Shown: positions 54,274-63,293 of the stretch, piece after piece | Layout of the letters: each line of letters starts with the position of its first letter | Numbering within the stretch: the stretch's first letter is position 1 | Source: Pseudodesulfovibrio hydrargyri | Lineage (GTDB): Bacteria > Desulfobacterota > Desulfovibrionia > Desulfovibrionales > Desulfovibrionaceae | DNA: 64,000 bases | Direction: 5' to 3' | Assembly: GCF_001874525.1 (NCBI RefSeq) | Contig: NZ_LKAQ01000004.1 | Coordinates: 1,715,171 to 1,779,170, forward strand | Translations under genes and position numbers: made by a program | The notes under the pieces: generated by a model | The model's input: only the letters and a program-made list of their open reading frames with translations | The model's database searches: none | Told to the model about the DNA's origin: nothing

Positions 54274-55373
54274 GGCTGGGTTTCCTCCCCGGACTGGGCT
54301 GCGGCCTTCGCCAATTCGCTCTTGGCGAGCCGGATGTATTGGAGCATGGGGCGACGGGCGATGCAGAAATAGCCGCACAGGCCGCATTCGAAGCAGGCGT
54401 CCACGGCCTCGGCCTCGGCCTTGGCGTACTGGCCGAACTCGGCATAGCTGGTGATCATGGCCGGATCGAGCCGGGCCGGGCAGCGGCGCACGCACTCGCC
54501 GCAGCCCACGCAGGCCGCGTCCACGGCCACCGGGGACGGATTGCGCACCAGGCCCACGGCCGTGGTCGAGCGGTCCACGCCCTGGCCGGGCGAGGCCGCG
54601 GCCGTGCCGCGCAGCACGCCGCCCAGGACGATGCGGTCCCCGTCGCGCAGGGTCTCGCCGTCGTTGGTCAGGATCTCGCCCACCGGGGTGCCCAGGGTGA
54701 TCAGCCGGGCCGAGTTGCCCACCGTGACCATGGTCTCCATGACCGGCAGGCCGGTGTCCATGATCAGCCCGGCGTGGAAGACCGTCTCCAGGCCGACCAC
54801 CAGGGTGTTGTCCGGCATCTCGATGCCGGTCACGGCCTTGGCCACCAGGGGATCGAGCGCCTGGGGATACTGGTCGGCCAGGACCTTGACCTCCATGCCC
54901 GGCAGGCTCTCGCGCACGCCCCCGGGCACGGCCAGGAAAACGTCCACGGGCACGAATCCCCGGATCAGGGCCTCGGCCCCGGCCGAGAGGATGTCGAGCT
55001 TCTCGGCCAGCAGCGTCCGGCGGGAGAACAGGTTCGGCTCCTCGTCCATGGCGTTGATGATCAGGGTGTCCACCTGGTCGCAGGCCGGGACGTCGGCCCC
55101 GAGCTCGCGCAGGCGGGCGAGGAGTTCCGGGCCGCTCAGGCCGTCCAGGACCTCGGGCACCACGGTCTCGCCGTCCGTCGGGGCGAGGCGGACGCGGTAC
55201 GGGTCCACGTGTTCCACGGTCCCGGCACAGGGCGCGTGGATGTCGCCCCGGCCCGGCGCGGACGCGGTGGCGATGCGCTCGCCGCGCCTGACCTCCTGGC
55301 CGCAGGCGACCAGCGGGCAGTGCCGGGTCAGGTTCATCTCCGCCTTGGCGGCGGGTGTCTCTTGAATCGTCAT
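54270..55373 (-). CDS. rnfC: Rnf complex subunit RnfC
   Basis: A 367-residue soluble subunit. It contains an N-terminal barrel part and the flavin/NADH Rossmann-like section (NAMDEEPNLFSRRTLLAEKLD near 117) and, at the C-terminal end, two [4Fe-4S] motifs, CVGCGECVRRCPARLDP near 295 and CFECGLCGYFCIARRPM near 330. It is shorter than the RnfC of Rhodobacter or E. coli RsxC. In Rnf this subunit meets NAD(H) or ferredoxin at the cytoplasmic face. It starts seven bases after the cytochrome gene. Confidence 0.93.
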   Translation of the reverse strand: MTIQETPAAKAEMNLTRHCPLVACGQEVRRGERIATASAPGRGDIHAPCAGTVEHVDPYRVRLAPTDGETVVPEVLDGLSGPELLARLRELGADVPACDQVDTLIINAMDEEPNLFSRRTLLAEKLDILSAGAEALIRGFVPVDVFLAVPGGVRESLPGMEVKVLADQYPQALDPLVAKAVTGIEMPDNTLVVGLETVFHAGLIMDTGLPVMETMVTVGNSARLITLGTPVGEILTNDGETLRDGDRIVLGGVLRGTAAASPGQGVDRSTTAVGLVRNPSPVAVDAACVGCGECVRRCPARLDPAMITSYAEFGQYAKAEAEAVDACFECGLCGYFCIARRPMLQYIRLAKSELAKAAAQSGEETQP

Positions 55374-55380
55374 ATTCCGT

Positions 55381-56145
55381 CTACCTGCTGATGTGGCATT
55401 GGTTGCAATGGTCCGGGCCGTAGGGGCCCGCGCCCATCTCTTCGTGGCAGGACATGCACTGGTCGTGGAAGGCGTTCATGCGCGGCAGGACCAGCTCCCG
55501 GGTTTCGGCCTCGTGGCACTGGTTGCAGGCCGAGAAGTCGCCGTCGTAATCGGTCATGTCCTTCTGGATATGGCAGGATTTGCAGCTGGACAGCCCCTTG
55601 TCGAACATGTCCTCGTGGCACTGGCCGCAGCTCTCGTGCCCGGCCTCGCGCATGGACAACAACTCGTCCGTGCTCTTTTCCGCATGGCAGTTGGTGCACT
55701 TTTGCGGCTCGGGCTCGATCTCCTTGCCGTGGTGGCAGTCCGAGCAGTCCGAGGCGTATTCGGTGTGCGCCTTGTGGTCGAAGTTGAGCTTGTCGTACTC
55801 CACGTGGTGGCAGCGCACGCAATAGGATTCGTTGGGAAAGGAATCCATGTGGTTGTCCACGAAATTCTGGTCGAAATCGTTGGGATGGCAGGAGCCGCAG
55901 GCCAGGGCCCCGTCCTCGGGGGTGACGATGGGCTGGGATCTGTCGTGGTGGCACCGGGAACACTCGATCCCGTAATCCCGGTGATGCACCAGGTGCGAAA
56001 AGACGACCTTGCCCCCATTGTTCTCGAACAGGATGCGCACCGGCATCGGCTGCGACTGGCCTGATCGGACATAGCCGACGATGGCCACCGCCAGGAGCAC
56101 GATGGTCGCCGCCATGACCGGAAATATCTTTGTTTTTGAACGCAT
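55381..56145 (-). CDS. Ten-haem cytochrome c linked to Rnf
   Basis: A 254-residue protein with an uncleaved-looking N-terminal anchor (about 8-28) and ten CxxCH haem sites: CSRCH, CGSCH, CVRCH, CSDCH, CTNCH, CGQCH, CKSCH, CNQCH, CMSCH and CNQCH. It belongs to the class III/multihaem group of sulfate reducers. It is the first gene of the rnf operon, as in Desulfovibrio relatives, where a decahaem cytochrome next to rnfC is thought to join the Rnf complex to the periplasmic cytochrome c3 pool. ATG 56145 follows GAGAGGAACG. Confidence 0.93.
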   Translation of the reverse strand: MRSKTKIFPVMAATIVLLAVAIVGYVRSGQSQPMPVRILFENNGGKVVFSHLVHHRDYGIECSRCHHDRSQPIVTPEDGALACGSCHPNDFDQNFVDNHMDSFPNESYCVRCHHVEYDKLNFDHKAHTEYASDCSDCHHGKEIEPEPQKCTNCHAEKSTDELLSMREAGHESCGQCHEDMFDKGLSSCKSCHIQKDMTDYDGDFSACNQCHEAETRELVLPRMNAFHDQCMSCHEEMGAGPYGPDHCNQCHISR

Positions 56146-56210
56146 CGTTCCTCTCCGCCGCCTGTGGGCGGCAGCTCCGGGTGGTTACAGGTGAAGGATC
56201 ATGTCAATCC

Positions 56211-56232
56211 GCGGGCGGCCGGAGCCGCCCGC
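56211..56232 (-). terminator. GC hairpin after the dicarboxylate carrier gene
   Basis: GCGGGCGGC at 56211-56219 pairs with GCCGCCCGC at 56224-56232 around CGGA, 13 bases past the stop codon at 56245. No T run follows, so it is a weak terminator or RNA-stabilising stem. Confidence 0.45.
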
Positions 56233-56244
56233 GGGGTTGCGTCG

Positions 56245-57786
56245 TTACTTGGGAATGACCGCCCAATCCGGCACGATGCTGAGGTCCACGCCCCACAGCA
56301 CCGGGAGGATGTAGACCACGAAGGCCGTGATCAGGAGCGTCCCGAATATGTTCAGCCAGACGCCCGCCTTGGCCATCTGCTTGATGGTCACGCATCCGCT
56401 GCCGAAGATGACGGCGTTGGGCGGCGTGGCCACCGGGAGCATGAAGGCGTAGGAGGCCGCCACGCACGCGCCCACGATGGTCGCGAACGGGTGCACGCCC
56501 ATGGCGATGGCCGCCGAACCCATGATGGGCACGAGCAGGGTCGCGGTGGCGGTGTTGGAGGTGATCTCGGTCAGGAAGATGGTGATCAGGACCACCGCGC
56601 CCACGAAGACGAGCATGCTGGTGCCTTCGAGCGCGCCGAGCTGGCCCGCGATGTAGGCGGCCAGGCCGGTCTTGGCGAAGCCGTTGGCGATGGCCAGGCC
56701 GCCGCCGAAGAGCAGGATCACGTCCCAGGGAATCTTCACCGCGGTCTTCCAGTCCAGGAGGAACTCGCTCTTTTTGAAGTTCACGGGGATGGCGAACAGG
56801 ATGAGCGCGCCGAAGATGGCGATGGTCGCGTCGCCGATGTACTTGAAGTGGGGCATGATGCCCAGGACGAAGGAGGATTTGGCCATGAACCCGCGCGCCA
56901 GCCAGAAGGCGGCCATGAAACAGCCCACGACCACGATCTTCTTCTCCGCATTGGACATGGGGCCGAGCTTCTTGACTTCGTCGTTGATGATCTTGGCGCC
57001 GCCCGCCAGCTCCATGCCGCCGGTGGGGAACAGGATCTTGGTCAGCAGGAGCCAGGCGAAGGCCATGGTGACGACCGCCAGCGGGACGCCGAAGAGCATC
57101 CACTGGCCGAATCCGATCTGCACGCCGAACATCTTTTCGACCATGCCCGCCATGACGGTGTTGGGCGGGGTGCCGATGATGGTGGCCACGCCGCCGATGG
57201 ACGCGGCGTAAGCGATGCCGAGCATCAGGCCGCGGCCGAAGTTGAACTCGGGGCCGACGTTGACGCTGCTCTCGCGCAGGTGGTCGGAGTCGAACCCGGT
57301 GGCCTGCTGGATGACGGCCAGCCCGATGGGCACCATCATCATGGCCGTGGCGGTGTTGGACACCCACATGGACAGAAAGCCGGTGGCGACCATGAAGCCC
57401 ATGATCATGCGCGCCGGGCTCGTGCCGATGGCCTTGATGGTGTACAGGGCCACGCGGCGGTGCAGGTTCCACCGCTCCATGGTCACGGCCAGGAAAAAAC
57501 CGCCCATGAACAGGTAAATCAGGTGGTTGGCGTACGGAGATGTGGACGCCGAGGATTTCATGACGCCCAGCAGGGGGAAAAGGGCGATGGGCATGAGCGA
57601 AGTGGCCGGAATGGGGATCGCCTCGGTGATCCACCAGATGGCCATCAGGGCGGTGACCGCCGCCACGCGCCATGCCTCGACCTTCATGCCTTCGGGAGCC
57701 GGGATGAGCAGCATGGCGATGAACACGATGGGCCCCAGGAAGAACCCTATTCGCTTGCCCTTGTTGGAATCAGCCTGATCAGACAT
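56245..57786 (-). CDS. DASS/SLC13-family sodium:dicarboxylate symporter
   Basis: A 513-residue membrane carrier. The duplicated sodium-site motifs are visible as SMWVSNTATAMMMVPIGLA near 140 and ITSNTATATLLVPIMGSAA near 428; the hairpin phrase YAASIGGVATIIGTPPNTVM near 194 completes the pattern. Family members carry succinate, malate, fumarate, citrate or sulfate. Since malic enzyme, fumarase and fumarate reductase lie just upstream on the same strand, C4-dicarboxylates are the likely substrates. ATG 57786 follows GAGGAG. It has its own transcript or reads through the hairpin at 57855. Confidence 0.9.
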   Translation of the reverse strand: MSDQADSNKGKRIGFFLGPIVFIAMLLIPAPEGMKVEAWRVAAVTALMAIWWITEAIPIPATSLMPIALFPLLGVMKSSASTSPYANHLIYLFMGGFFLAVTMERWNLHRRVALYTIKAIGTSPARMIMGFMVATGFLSMWVSNTATAMMMVPIGLAVIQQATGFDSDHLRESSVNVGPEFNFGRGLMLGIAYAASIGGVATIIGTPPNTVMAGMVEKMFGVQIGFGQWMLFGVPLAVVTMAFAWLLLTKILFPTGGMELAGGAKIINDEVKKLGPMSNAEKKIVVVGCFMAAFWLARGFMAKSSFVLGIMPHFKYIGDATIAIFGALILFAIPVNFKKSEFLLDWKTAVKIPWDVILLFGGGLAIANGFAKTGLAAYIAGQLGALEGTSMLVFVGAVVLITIFLTEITSNTATATLLVPIMGSAAIAMGVHPFATIVGACVAASYAFMLPVATPPNAVIFGSGCVTIKQMAKAGVWLNIFGTLLITAFVVYILPVLWGVDLSIVPDWAVIPK

Positions 57787-57854
57787 TTTACACTCCTCAA
57801 TTAGAACGTTTTCACCTCGGATAGGACCGCAACCCCAGACGGCGCTGAGGAAAG

Positions 57855-57883
57855 ACCGGGCGGAGCACCCCGCTCCGCCCGGT
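57855..57883 (-). terminator. Hairpin after the malic enzyme gene
   Basis: ACCGGGCGGAGC at 57855-57866 pairs perfectly with GCTCCGCCCGGT at 57872-57883 around ACCCC, followed on the minus strand by CTTTCCTCAG. It lies just past the stop codon at 57890 and separates this gene from the carrier gene. Confidence 0.65.
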
Positions 57884-57889
57884 ACTTAT

Positions 57890-59212
57890 TTATATTCCAA
57901 GATGATAGGTTTCGACGAATGCGCTGACGCGCTTGCCGGATTCGGCGATGCGCTTGCCCAGCGAGGCCTTGTACTCGTCCAGGTCGAGCTTTTTGCGGGC
58001 CACTCCCTCCTCCATGGCGGCCTTGGCCACGGCCACGGAGACGTACTCGATGAGCCGCAGGTCCAGCGCCTTGGGAATGACGTAGTCGGGCCCGAATTCG
58101 AGCTTGTCCACGCCGAACGCCTCGCAGACGTATTTCGGGGCCTCGGTCTTGGCCAGGTCGGCCAGGGCCTGGGCGGCGGCCAGCTTCATGCCCTCGGTGA
58201 TGGCCGTGGCGCCGCAGTCGAGCGCGCCCCGGAAGATGAACGGGAAGCCGAGCACGTTGTTCACCTGGTTCGGGAAGTCCGAGCGGCCGGTGCCCATGAT
58301 GCAGTCCGGGCGCGCCTGTTTGGCGTCGTCGTAGGTGATCTCCGGGTCCGGGTTGGCGCAGGCGAAGATGATCGGGCAGTTGTCGGACATGGACTTGACC
58401 ATCTCCTTGGAGACCACGCCCGCCTTGGACAGGCCCAGGAAGCAGTCCGCGCCGACCATGGCCTCGGCCAGGGAGCCGTACGCCTTGTCGGTGGCGTACT
58501 GTTGCTTGAACTCGTTCAGGTCGGTCCGGGACTTGTTGATGTGTCCCCTGGAGTCGAACATGGCGATGTTCTCGAACTTCACGCCCATGTTTCGGTACAG
58601 GTTGGTGCAGGCGATGGCCGCCGCGCCCGCGCCGGAGATGACCACGCGCATCTGCGCCGGGTCCTTGCCCGAGATTTCCAGCGCGTTCATCATGCCGGCC
58701 GCGGTGACGATGGCCGTGCCGTGCTGGTCGTCATGGAAGACCGGGATGTTCATTTCCTTTTTCAGTTTCTCTTCGATGTAGAAGCATTCCGGGGCCTTGA
58801 TGTCCTCGAGGTTGATGCCGCCGAAGGTCGGCTCCAGGGCCTTGGTGACCGCGCACAGTTCGTCGGGATCGGTCACGTTAAGGTTGATGTCGTAGACGTC
58901 CACGTCGCCGAAGACCTTGAACAGCACGCCCTTGCCCTCCATGACCGGCTTGCCGGCCAGGGGGCCGATGTTGCCCAGGCCGAGCACGGCGGTGCCGTTG
59001 GAGACCACGGCCACGAGGTTGCCGCGTCCGGTGTACTCGTAGACCAGCTCCGGGTTCTCGTGGATCGCCTTGCACGCCTCGGCCACGCCGGGGCTGTAGG
59101 CCATGGACAGATGCTTCTGGGTCTTGCACGGCTTGACCGGGACGACCTCGACCTTTCCCTTCCTGCCATGGGAATGGTAGTTCAGGGCTTCCTCTTTGGT
59201 GAATAATGCCAT
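57890..59212 (-). CDS. NAD(P)-dependent malic enzyme (short form)
   Basis: A 440-residue enzyme that decarboxylates malate to pyruvate. Motifs: [14 protein letters not shown] near 37, [26 protein letters not shown] cut around [29 protein letters not shown] near 164 with the metal-binding aspartates, [16 protein letters not shown] near 192 for the dinucleotide, and [16 protein letters not shown] near 288. It lacks the phosphotransacetylase-like C-terminal domain of the long bacterial form. ATG 59212 follows AAGGAG. It connects pyruvate with the fumarase-fumarate reductase genes upstream. Confidence 0.94.
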   Translation of the reverse strand: MALFTKEEALNYHSHGRKGKVEVVPVKPCKTQKHLSMAYSPGVAEACKAIHENPELVYEYTGRGNLVAVVSNGTAVLGLGNIGPLAGKPVMEGKGVLFKVFGDVDVYDINLNVTDPDELCAVTKALEPTFGGINLEDIKAPECFYIEEKLKKEMNIPVFHDDQHGTAIVTAAGMMNALEISGKDPAQMRVVISGAGAAAIACTNLYRNMGVKFENIAMFDSRGHINKSRTDLNEFKQQYATDKAYGSLAEAMVGADCFLGLSKAGVVSKEMVKSMSDNCPIIFACANPDPEITYDDAKQARPDCIMGTGRSDFPNQVNNVLGFPFIFRGALDCGATAITEGMKLAAAQALADLAKTEAPKYVCEAFGVDKLEFGPDYVIPKALDLRLIEYVSVAVAKAAMEEGVARKKLDLDEYKASLGKRIAESGKRVSAFVETYHLGI

Positions 59213-59237
59213 TTCGCTAGCTCCTTGAGGTTGTGCG

Positions 59238-59795
59238 TTATTCGATGCCCGCGGCCTTGCGGTCGGGCACGGCGTACAGTTCGCCGCCGTGGGAATCGTT
59301 GATGACGAGCAGGGGGAAGTCCTCGACCTTCATCTCGCGGATGGCCTCGGGGCCGAGCTCGTCGAAGGCGATGACGTTGGACTCCACGATGGAGTTGGAC
59401 AGCAGCGCGCCCGCGCCGCCGGTGGCGCCGAAGTACACGGCGGTATAGTCCTGCATGGCCTGCCGGGTGGGGGCGTCGCGCTTGCCCTTGCCGATGGTCG
59501 CCTTGAGCCCCAGGGAGTAGAGGCGCGGGGCATAGGAGTCCATGCGGTAGGAGGTGGTCGGTCCGGCCGCGCCGATGGGGCGGCCCGGAGGGGCCGGGGA
59601 GGGGCCGACGTAGTAGATGGCCGCGCCCTTGAGGTCGAACGGCAGTTCCTTGCCCGCGTCGAGCAGGTCCACGAGCTTCTTGTGGGCCGCGTCGCGCGCG
59701 GAGTAGATGGTCCCGGTCAGGAAGACCACGTCGCCCGCCTTGAGCTGGGCGATGTCTTGATCGGTCAGCGGGGTGTTCAGTTTGTATTCAGCCAT
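59238..59795 (-). CDS. Class I fumarase, beta subunit
   Basis: A 185-residue protein matching the C-terminal domain of class I fumarases and the TtdB subunit of tartrate dehydratase. LTGTIYSARDAAHKKLVDLL, YYVGPSPAPPGRPIGAAGPTTSYRMD and GKGKRD, GGAGALL segments are the family signatures. The ATG at 59795 overlaps the stop codon of the alpha subunit by one base. Together they hydrate fumarate to malate with an oxygen-sensitive [4Fe-4S] cluster. Confidence 0.92.
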   Translation of the reverse strand: MAEYKLNTPLTDQDIAQLKAGDVVFLTGTIYSARDAAHKKLVDLLDAGKELPFDLKGAAIYYVGPSPAPPGRPIGAAGPTTSYRMDSYAPRLYSLGLKATIGKGKRDAPTRQAMQDYTAVYFGATGGAGALLSNSIVESNVIAFDELGPEAIREMKVEDFPLLVINDSHGGELYAVPDRKAAGIE

Positions 59796-60634
59796 TAGAG
59801 TACGACCTCCTCGTGCCGCTGGGAGTGGCACTGCACGTTGACCGCCAGGGGCAGGCTCGCCAGGTGGCACGGTTCCATGGTGATCTTCACGCCGAGCACG
59901 GTGGTCTTGCCGCCCAGCCCCATGGGGCCGATGCCGAGCGCGTTGATGGCGTCCTCGAGTTCCTTTTCCTTGGCCGCGATTTCCGGGTCCGGATGGGTGT
60001 CGTCGAGCTTGCGCAGCAGGCCGCGCTTGGCGATCTTGGCCGCGTGTTCGAAGGTCCCGCCGATGCCCACGCCGATGACCGTGGGCGGGCAGGGGTTGGG
60101 GCCCGCCTCGGCCACGCGGTTGATGACGAACTTCTTGATCCCCTCCCAGCCCTGGGCCGGGGCGAGCATGGTCACGCGGGACATGTTCTCGGCCCCGCCG
60201 CCCTTGGCCATGTAGGATATCTTGAGTTTGTCGCCGGGCACGAAGTCGAAGTGGATGACGGCCGGGGTGCCGTCACCGGTGTTGGCCCGGGAGAGCGGAT
60301 CGCAGGCGGACTTGCGCAGGTAGCCGTCGGCGTATCCCTTGCGGGTGCCCTCGTTGATGGCGTCGCGCAGGTTGCCGCCCTCGATGCGCACCTCGTCGCC
60401 CACCTCCACGAAGTAGACGGCCAGTCCGCAGTCCTGGCACAGGGGCAGCTTGGTGTCGAAGGCCAGGTCCGCGTTCTCCAGGAGCTGGCGGATCACTTCC
60501 TTGGCGGACGGGCTGGTTTCCTCGGCCATGGCCGATTCAAGCCGGGCGCGCACGTCGGCGGGCAGCTCGGTGTTGGAACTGACGCACATCTTGGCGACGG
60601 CGTCGACGATGTCGCTGGTCTGGATGGTACGCAT
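59795..60634 (-). CDS. Class I fumarase, alpha subunit
   Basis: A 279-residue protein matching the N-terminal, cluster-bearing part of class I fumarases. Cluster cysteines are expected at C66 or C69 (LPLCQDCGLAVYF) and in GPNPCPPTVIGVGIGGTFE near 184, with another in RKSACDPLSRANTGDGTPA near 110. Its ATG lies one base after the frdB stop codon, so fumarase is coupled to fumarate reductase. Fumarase rather than tartrate dehydratase is inferred from the neighbours. Confidence 0.92.
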   Translation of the reverse strand: MRTIQTSDIVDAVAKMCVSSNTELPADVRARLESAMAEETSPSAKEVIRQLLENADLAFDTKLPLCQDCGLAVYFVEVGDEVRIEGGNLRDAINEGTRKGYADGYLRKSACDPLSRANTGDGTPAVIHFDFVPGDKLKISYMAKGGGAENMSRVTMLAPAQGWEGIKKFVINRVAEAGPNPCPPTVIGVGIGGTFEHAAKIAKRGLLRKLDDTHPDPEIAAKEKELEDAINALGIGPMGLGGKTTVLGVKITMEPCHLASLPLAVNVQCHSQRHEEVVL

Positions 60635-60635
60635 G

Positions 60636-61376
60636 CTATTTCTTCCTGAAGATCTGCTTCATTGCGGTGATGCCCATCTTGCGGCGCAGGAAGCCGAGCT
60701 GGTTCTGCAGGGGCAGCCCCTTGGGACAGACGTCTTCGCAGGCCAGCAGGCCCATGCAGCCGAAGATGCCGTTGTCGTTGCCGATGACCTCGAAGTACTC
60801 GCGGTCCGTGCGCTCGTCGCGGGGGTCGACCACGAAGCGGGCGATGCGGTTCAGGGCGGCCGCGCCCATGAAATCGTCGCGCAGCCGGGCGGTGCCGCAG
60901 GCCGAGATGCAGCAGCCGCATTCGATGCAGCGCTCCAGCTCGTAGATCTGCTCGGCCACCTCGTTGTCCATGCGCTCTTCTTCCTTGGCCGGGTCGAAGA
61001 CCTTGTTGGTGTGCACCCAGGACTCGGTCTTGGCGTACATCTCGCGGAACCAGACGCCCGTGTCCACGGACAGGTCGCCGACGAGCTTGAAGACCGGCAG
61101 GGGGTGCAGGACGATGTGCCCGGGCTGGTCCTTGGTCTTGGTCTGGCAGGCCAGGCCGGGGCGGCCGTTGATGACCATGGCGCATGCGCCGCAGATGCCC
61201 GCCCGGCAGCAGAAGTCGAAGACCAGGCTCGGGTCCTGCTCCTCGCGCAGCCGGTTCAGGGCGATGAACAGGGTCATGTTCGGCGTCTCGTCCAGGATGA
61301 ACTCCTGCATGTGCGGGACGTCGCCCTTCCTCTCGGGATTGTACCGGAATATCTCGAATTTCAGTTGTCTACCCAT
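60636..61376 (-). CDS. frdB: Fumarate reductase/succinate dehydrogenase iron-sulfur subunit
   Basis: A 246-residue subunit. The [2Fe-2S] cluster uses C57, C62, C65 and C77 (CCRAGICGACAMVINGR), and the C-terminal ferredoxin part has RCIECGCCISACGTARL near 145 and GCMGLLACEDVCPKGLP near 205. It passes electrons from the cytochrome b subunit to FrdA. ATG 61376 follows AAAGGA. Confidence 0.94.
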   Translation of the reverse strand: MGRQLKFEIFRYNPERKGDVPHMQEFILDETPNMTLFIALNRLREEQDPSLVFDFCCRAGICGACAMVINGRPGLACQTKTKDQPGHIVLHPLPVFKLVGDLSVDTGVWFREMYAKTESWVHTNKVFDPAKEEERMDNEVAEQIYELERCIECGCCISACGTARLRDDFMGAAALNRIARFVVDPRDERTDREYFEVIGNDNGIFGCMGLLACEDVCPKGLPLQNQLGFLRRKMGITAMKQIFRKK

Positions 61377-61399
61377 GATGTGTTCCTTTCTTGACCGGG

Positions 61400-63289
61400 T
61401 TACTTCTTCTTCCCGATTTCGGTGACGGGGCTCTTCACGGTGCGCTCGGTCACGTACTTCTCGTCAGCCGGGATGATCTTGCCGCCGCCGTAGCCGCGGT
61501 CGCCCGGGGGCAGTTCGAACAGCGGAGTGGTGTCCTCGTACTTGAGGTCGGGCATGTCCGCGCCTTCGGGCCAGTAGGCCAGGGTGCGGTTGAGCCACTC
61601 GGCGTCGTTGCGCTCGGGGAAGTCCTCGCGGTTGTGGGAGCCGCGCGATTCGGTGCGCATCAGCGCCGCCTGGGCGATGCACATGGCCAGCCTGACCTGG
61701 CCCTCCAGCTTCATGGCCGCGGCCAGCTCGTGGTTGGCGCCCACGCCGTCGGAGACCAGGCCGACCTTGCGGGCCTTCTCCATGGTCCCCTGCAGGGTCT
61801 GGACGCACTCCTCGAGGCCTTCCTTGTTGCGGAAGACGAAGCAGCCCTTCATCAGCGCCTCCTGCATCTCGTTGCGGACCTCGTAGACGTTCAGCTTGCC
61901 GTTGCGGCCGTGGGTGACGTCATGGATGCGTTCTTCCTGGCGCTTGACCTCGGCGTTGACGACACCGGTGTCGAAGGTGGTCTCGTAGCCCTTGAGGAAC
62001 TCGACGATCTTGGCGCCGATGATGCCGCCCGCGACCACGGTCTCGGCCAGGGAGTTGCCGCCCAGCCGGTTGAAGCCGTGCATGTCCCAGCAGGCCGCCT
62101 CGCCCGCGGAGTACAGCCCCTTGAGGCCGTAGACCGCGCCGTCCTTGTTGGTCCGGATGCCGGCCATGGTGTAGTGCTGGGTCGGGCGCACGGGGATCAG
62201 CTCCACGCGCGGGTCCACGCCCAGGAAGTGGTGGCAGATCTCGTCCACTTCGCGCAGCTTGGTGGAGATGTGCTTGTCGCCGAGGTGGCGGATGTCCAGC
62301 CAGAGGTGCTCGCCGTAGGGGGACTTCACGCCCTTGCCCGCGCGCATGTGTTCGGTCATCCGGCGGGAGACCACGTCGCGCGAGGCCAGCTCGGCCTTTT
62401 CCGGCTCGTAGATGTGCATGAACCGCTCTTCGTTGACGTCGAGCAGCGTTCCGCCGTCGCCGCGGCAGCCCTCGGTGACCAGGATGTCGGTGGGCACGAT
62501 GCCGGTGGGGTGGAACTGGATGGATTCCGGGTTGCCGATGGGCACCAGCCCGGTCTCGTGGGCCAGGATGTGGCCGCCGCCGTCGCAGATGACCGCGTTG
62601 GTGGTGGCCTTGTAGATGCGCCCGAAGCCGCCGGTGCAGATGGCCGTGGCCTTGGCCAGGTGGACCTCGAGCTGGCCGTTGCGCAGGTCGCGGACCACCG
62701 CGCCCATGCACTTGTCGCCGTCGTGGATCAGGGAGATGGCCTCCTTCTTGTCGAACACGTCGATGCCGAGCTGGGCGCAGCGGTTGTCCATGGTGCACAT
62801 GACCGCGTGGCCGGTGCCGTCCGAGGTGTAGCAGGTGCGCCACTTGGCCGTGCCGCCGAAGGAGCGGGCCGTGATCAGCCCCTCGTTCTCTTCCTTCTCG
62901 TATTTTTCGAATTTCTCGCCGCCCTTGAAGTAGAAGGACTGGCCGGGCACCACGCGGTTCCAGGGCACGCCCCAGGCCGCCAGGCGGCGCATCTCGATGG
63001 GCGCGGCGTCGGCGAAGAGCCGGGCGACCTCCTGGTCGCAGCCCCAGTCCGAGCCCTTGACGGTGTCGATGAAGTGGACGTCCGGGTTGTCGCCCTCGCC
63101 CTTGGCGCAGTTGCCGAGCGCGGCCTGCATGCCGCCCTGGGCGGCCGAGGAGTGGGAGCGCCGGGCGGGCACGATGGACAGGCAGGTGGCCTTGAAGCCG
63201 TTCTGGGCGGCCTCGCAGGCCACGCGCTCGCCGGACAGTCCGGCGCCGATGACGAGCAGGTCGGAATAGAATGTCTGCATGGAGTTCAC
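61400..63289 (-). CDS. frdA: Fumarate reductase/succinate dehydrogenase flavoprotein subunit
   Basis: A 629-residue subunit with covalent FAD. GAGLSGERVACEAAQNG is the Rossmann fold near the start; the FAD-linking histidine is in RRSHSSAAQGGMQAAL near 45; DIRHLGDKHISTKLREV and RPTQHYTMAGIRTN near 365-380 form the dicarboxylate-binding site; LYSAGEAACWDMHGFNRLGGNSLAE binds FAD. Length and motif style match the epsilon/deltaproteobacterial (Wolinella-type) enzyme. ATG 63289 follows GAGGTG. Direction of catalysis (fumarate reduction or succinate oxidation) is not fixed by sequence. Confidence 0.94.
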   Translation of the reverse strand: MNSMQTFYSDLLVIGAGLSGERVACEAAQNGFKATCLSIVPARRSHSSAAQGGMQAALGNCAKGEGDNPDVHFIDTVKGSDWGCDQEVARLFADAAPIEMRRLAAWGVPWNRVVPGQSFYFKGGEKFEKYEKEENEGLITARSFGGTAKWRTCYTSDGTGHAVMCTMDNRCAQLGIDVFDKKEAISLIHDGDKCMGAVVRDLRNGQLEVHLAKATAICTGGFGRIYKATTNAVICDGGGHILAHETGLVPIGNPESIQFHPTGIVPTDILVTEGCRGDGGTLLDVNEERFMHIYEPEKAELASRDVVSRRMTEHMRAGKGVKSPYGEHLWLDIRHLGDKHISTKLREVDEICHHFLGVDPRVELIPVRPTQHYTMAGIRTNKDGAVYGLKGLYSAGEAACWDMHGFNRLGGNSLAETVVAGGIIGAKIVEFLKGYETTFDTGVVNAEVKRQEERIHDVTHGRNGKLNVYEVRNEMQEALMKGCFVFRNKEGLEECVQTLQGTMEKARKVGLVSDGVGANHELAAAMKLEGQVRLAMCIAQAALMRTESRGSHNREDFPERNDAEWLNRTLAYWPEGADMPDLKYEDTTPLFELPPGDRGYGGGKIIPADEKYVTERTVKSPVTEIGKKK

Positions 63290-63293
63290 CTCG

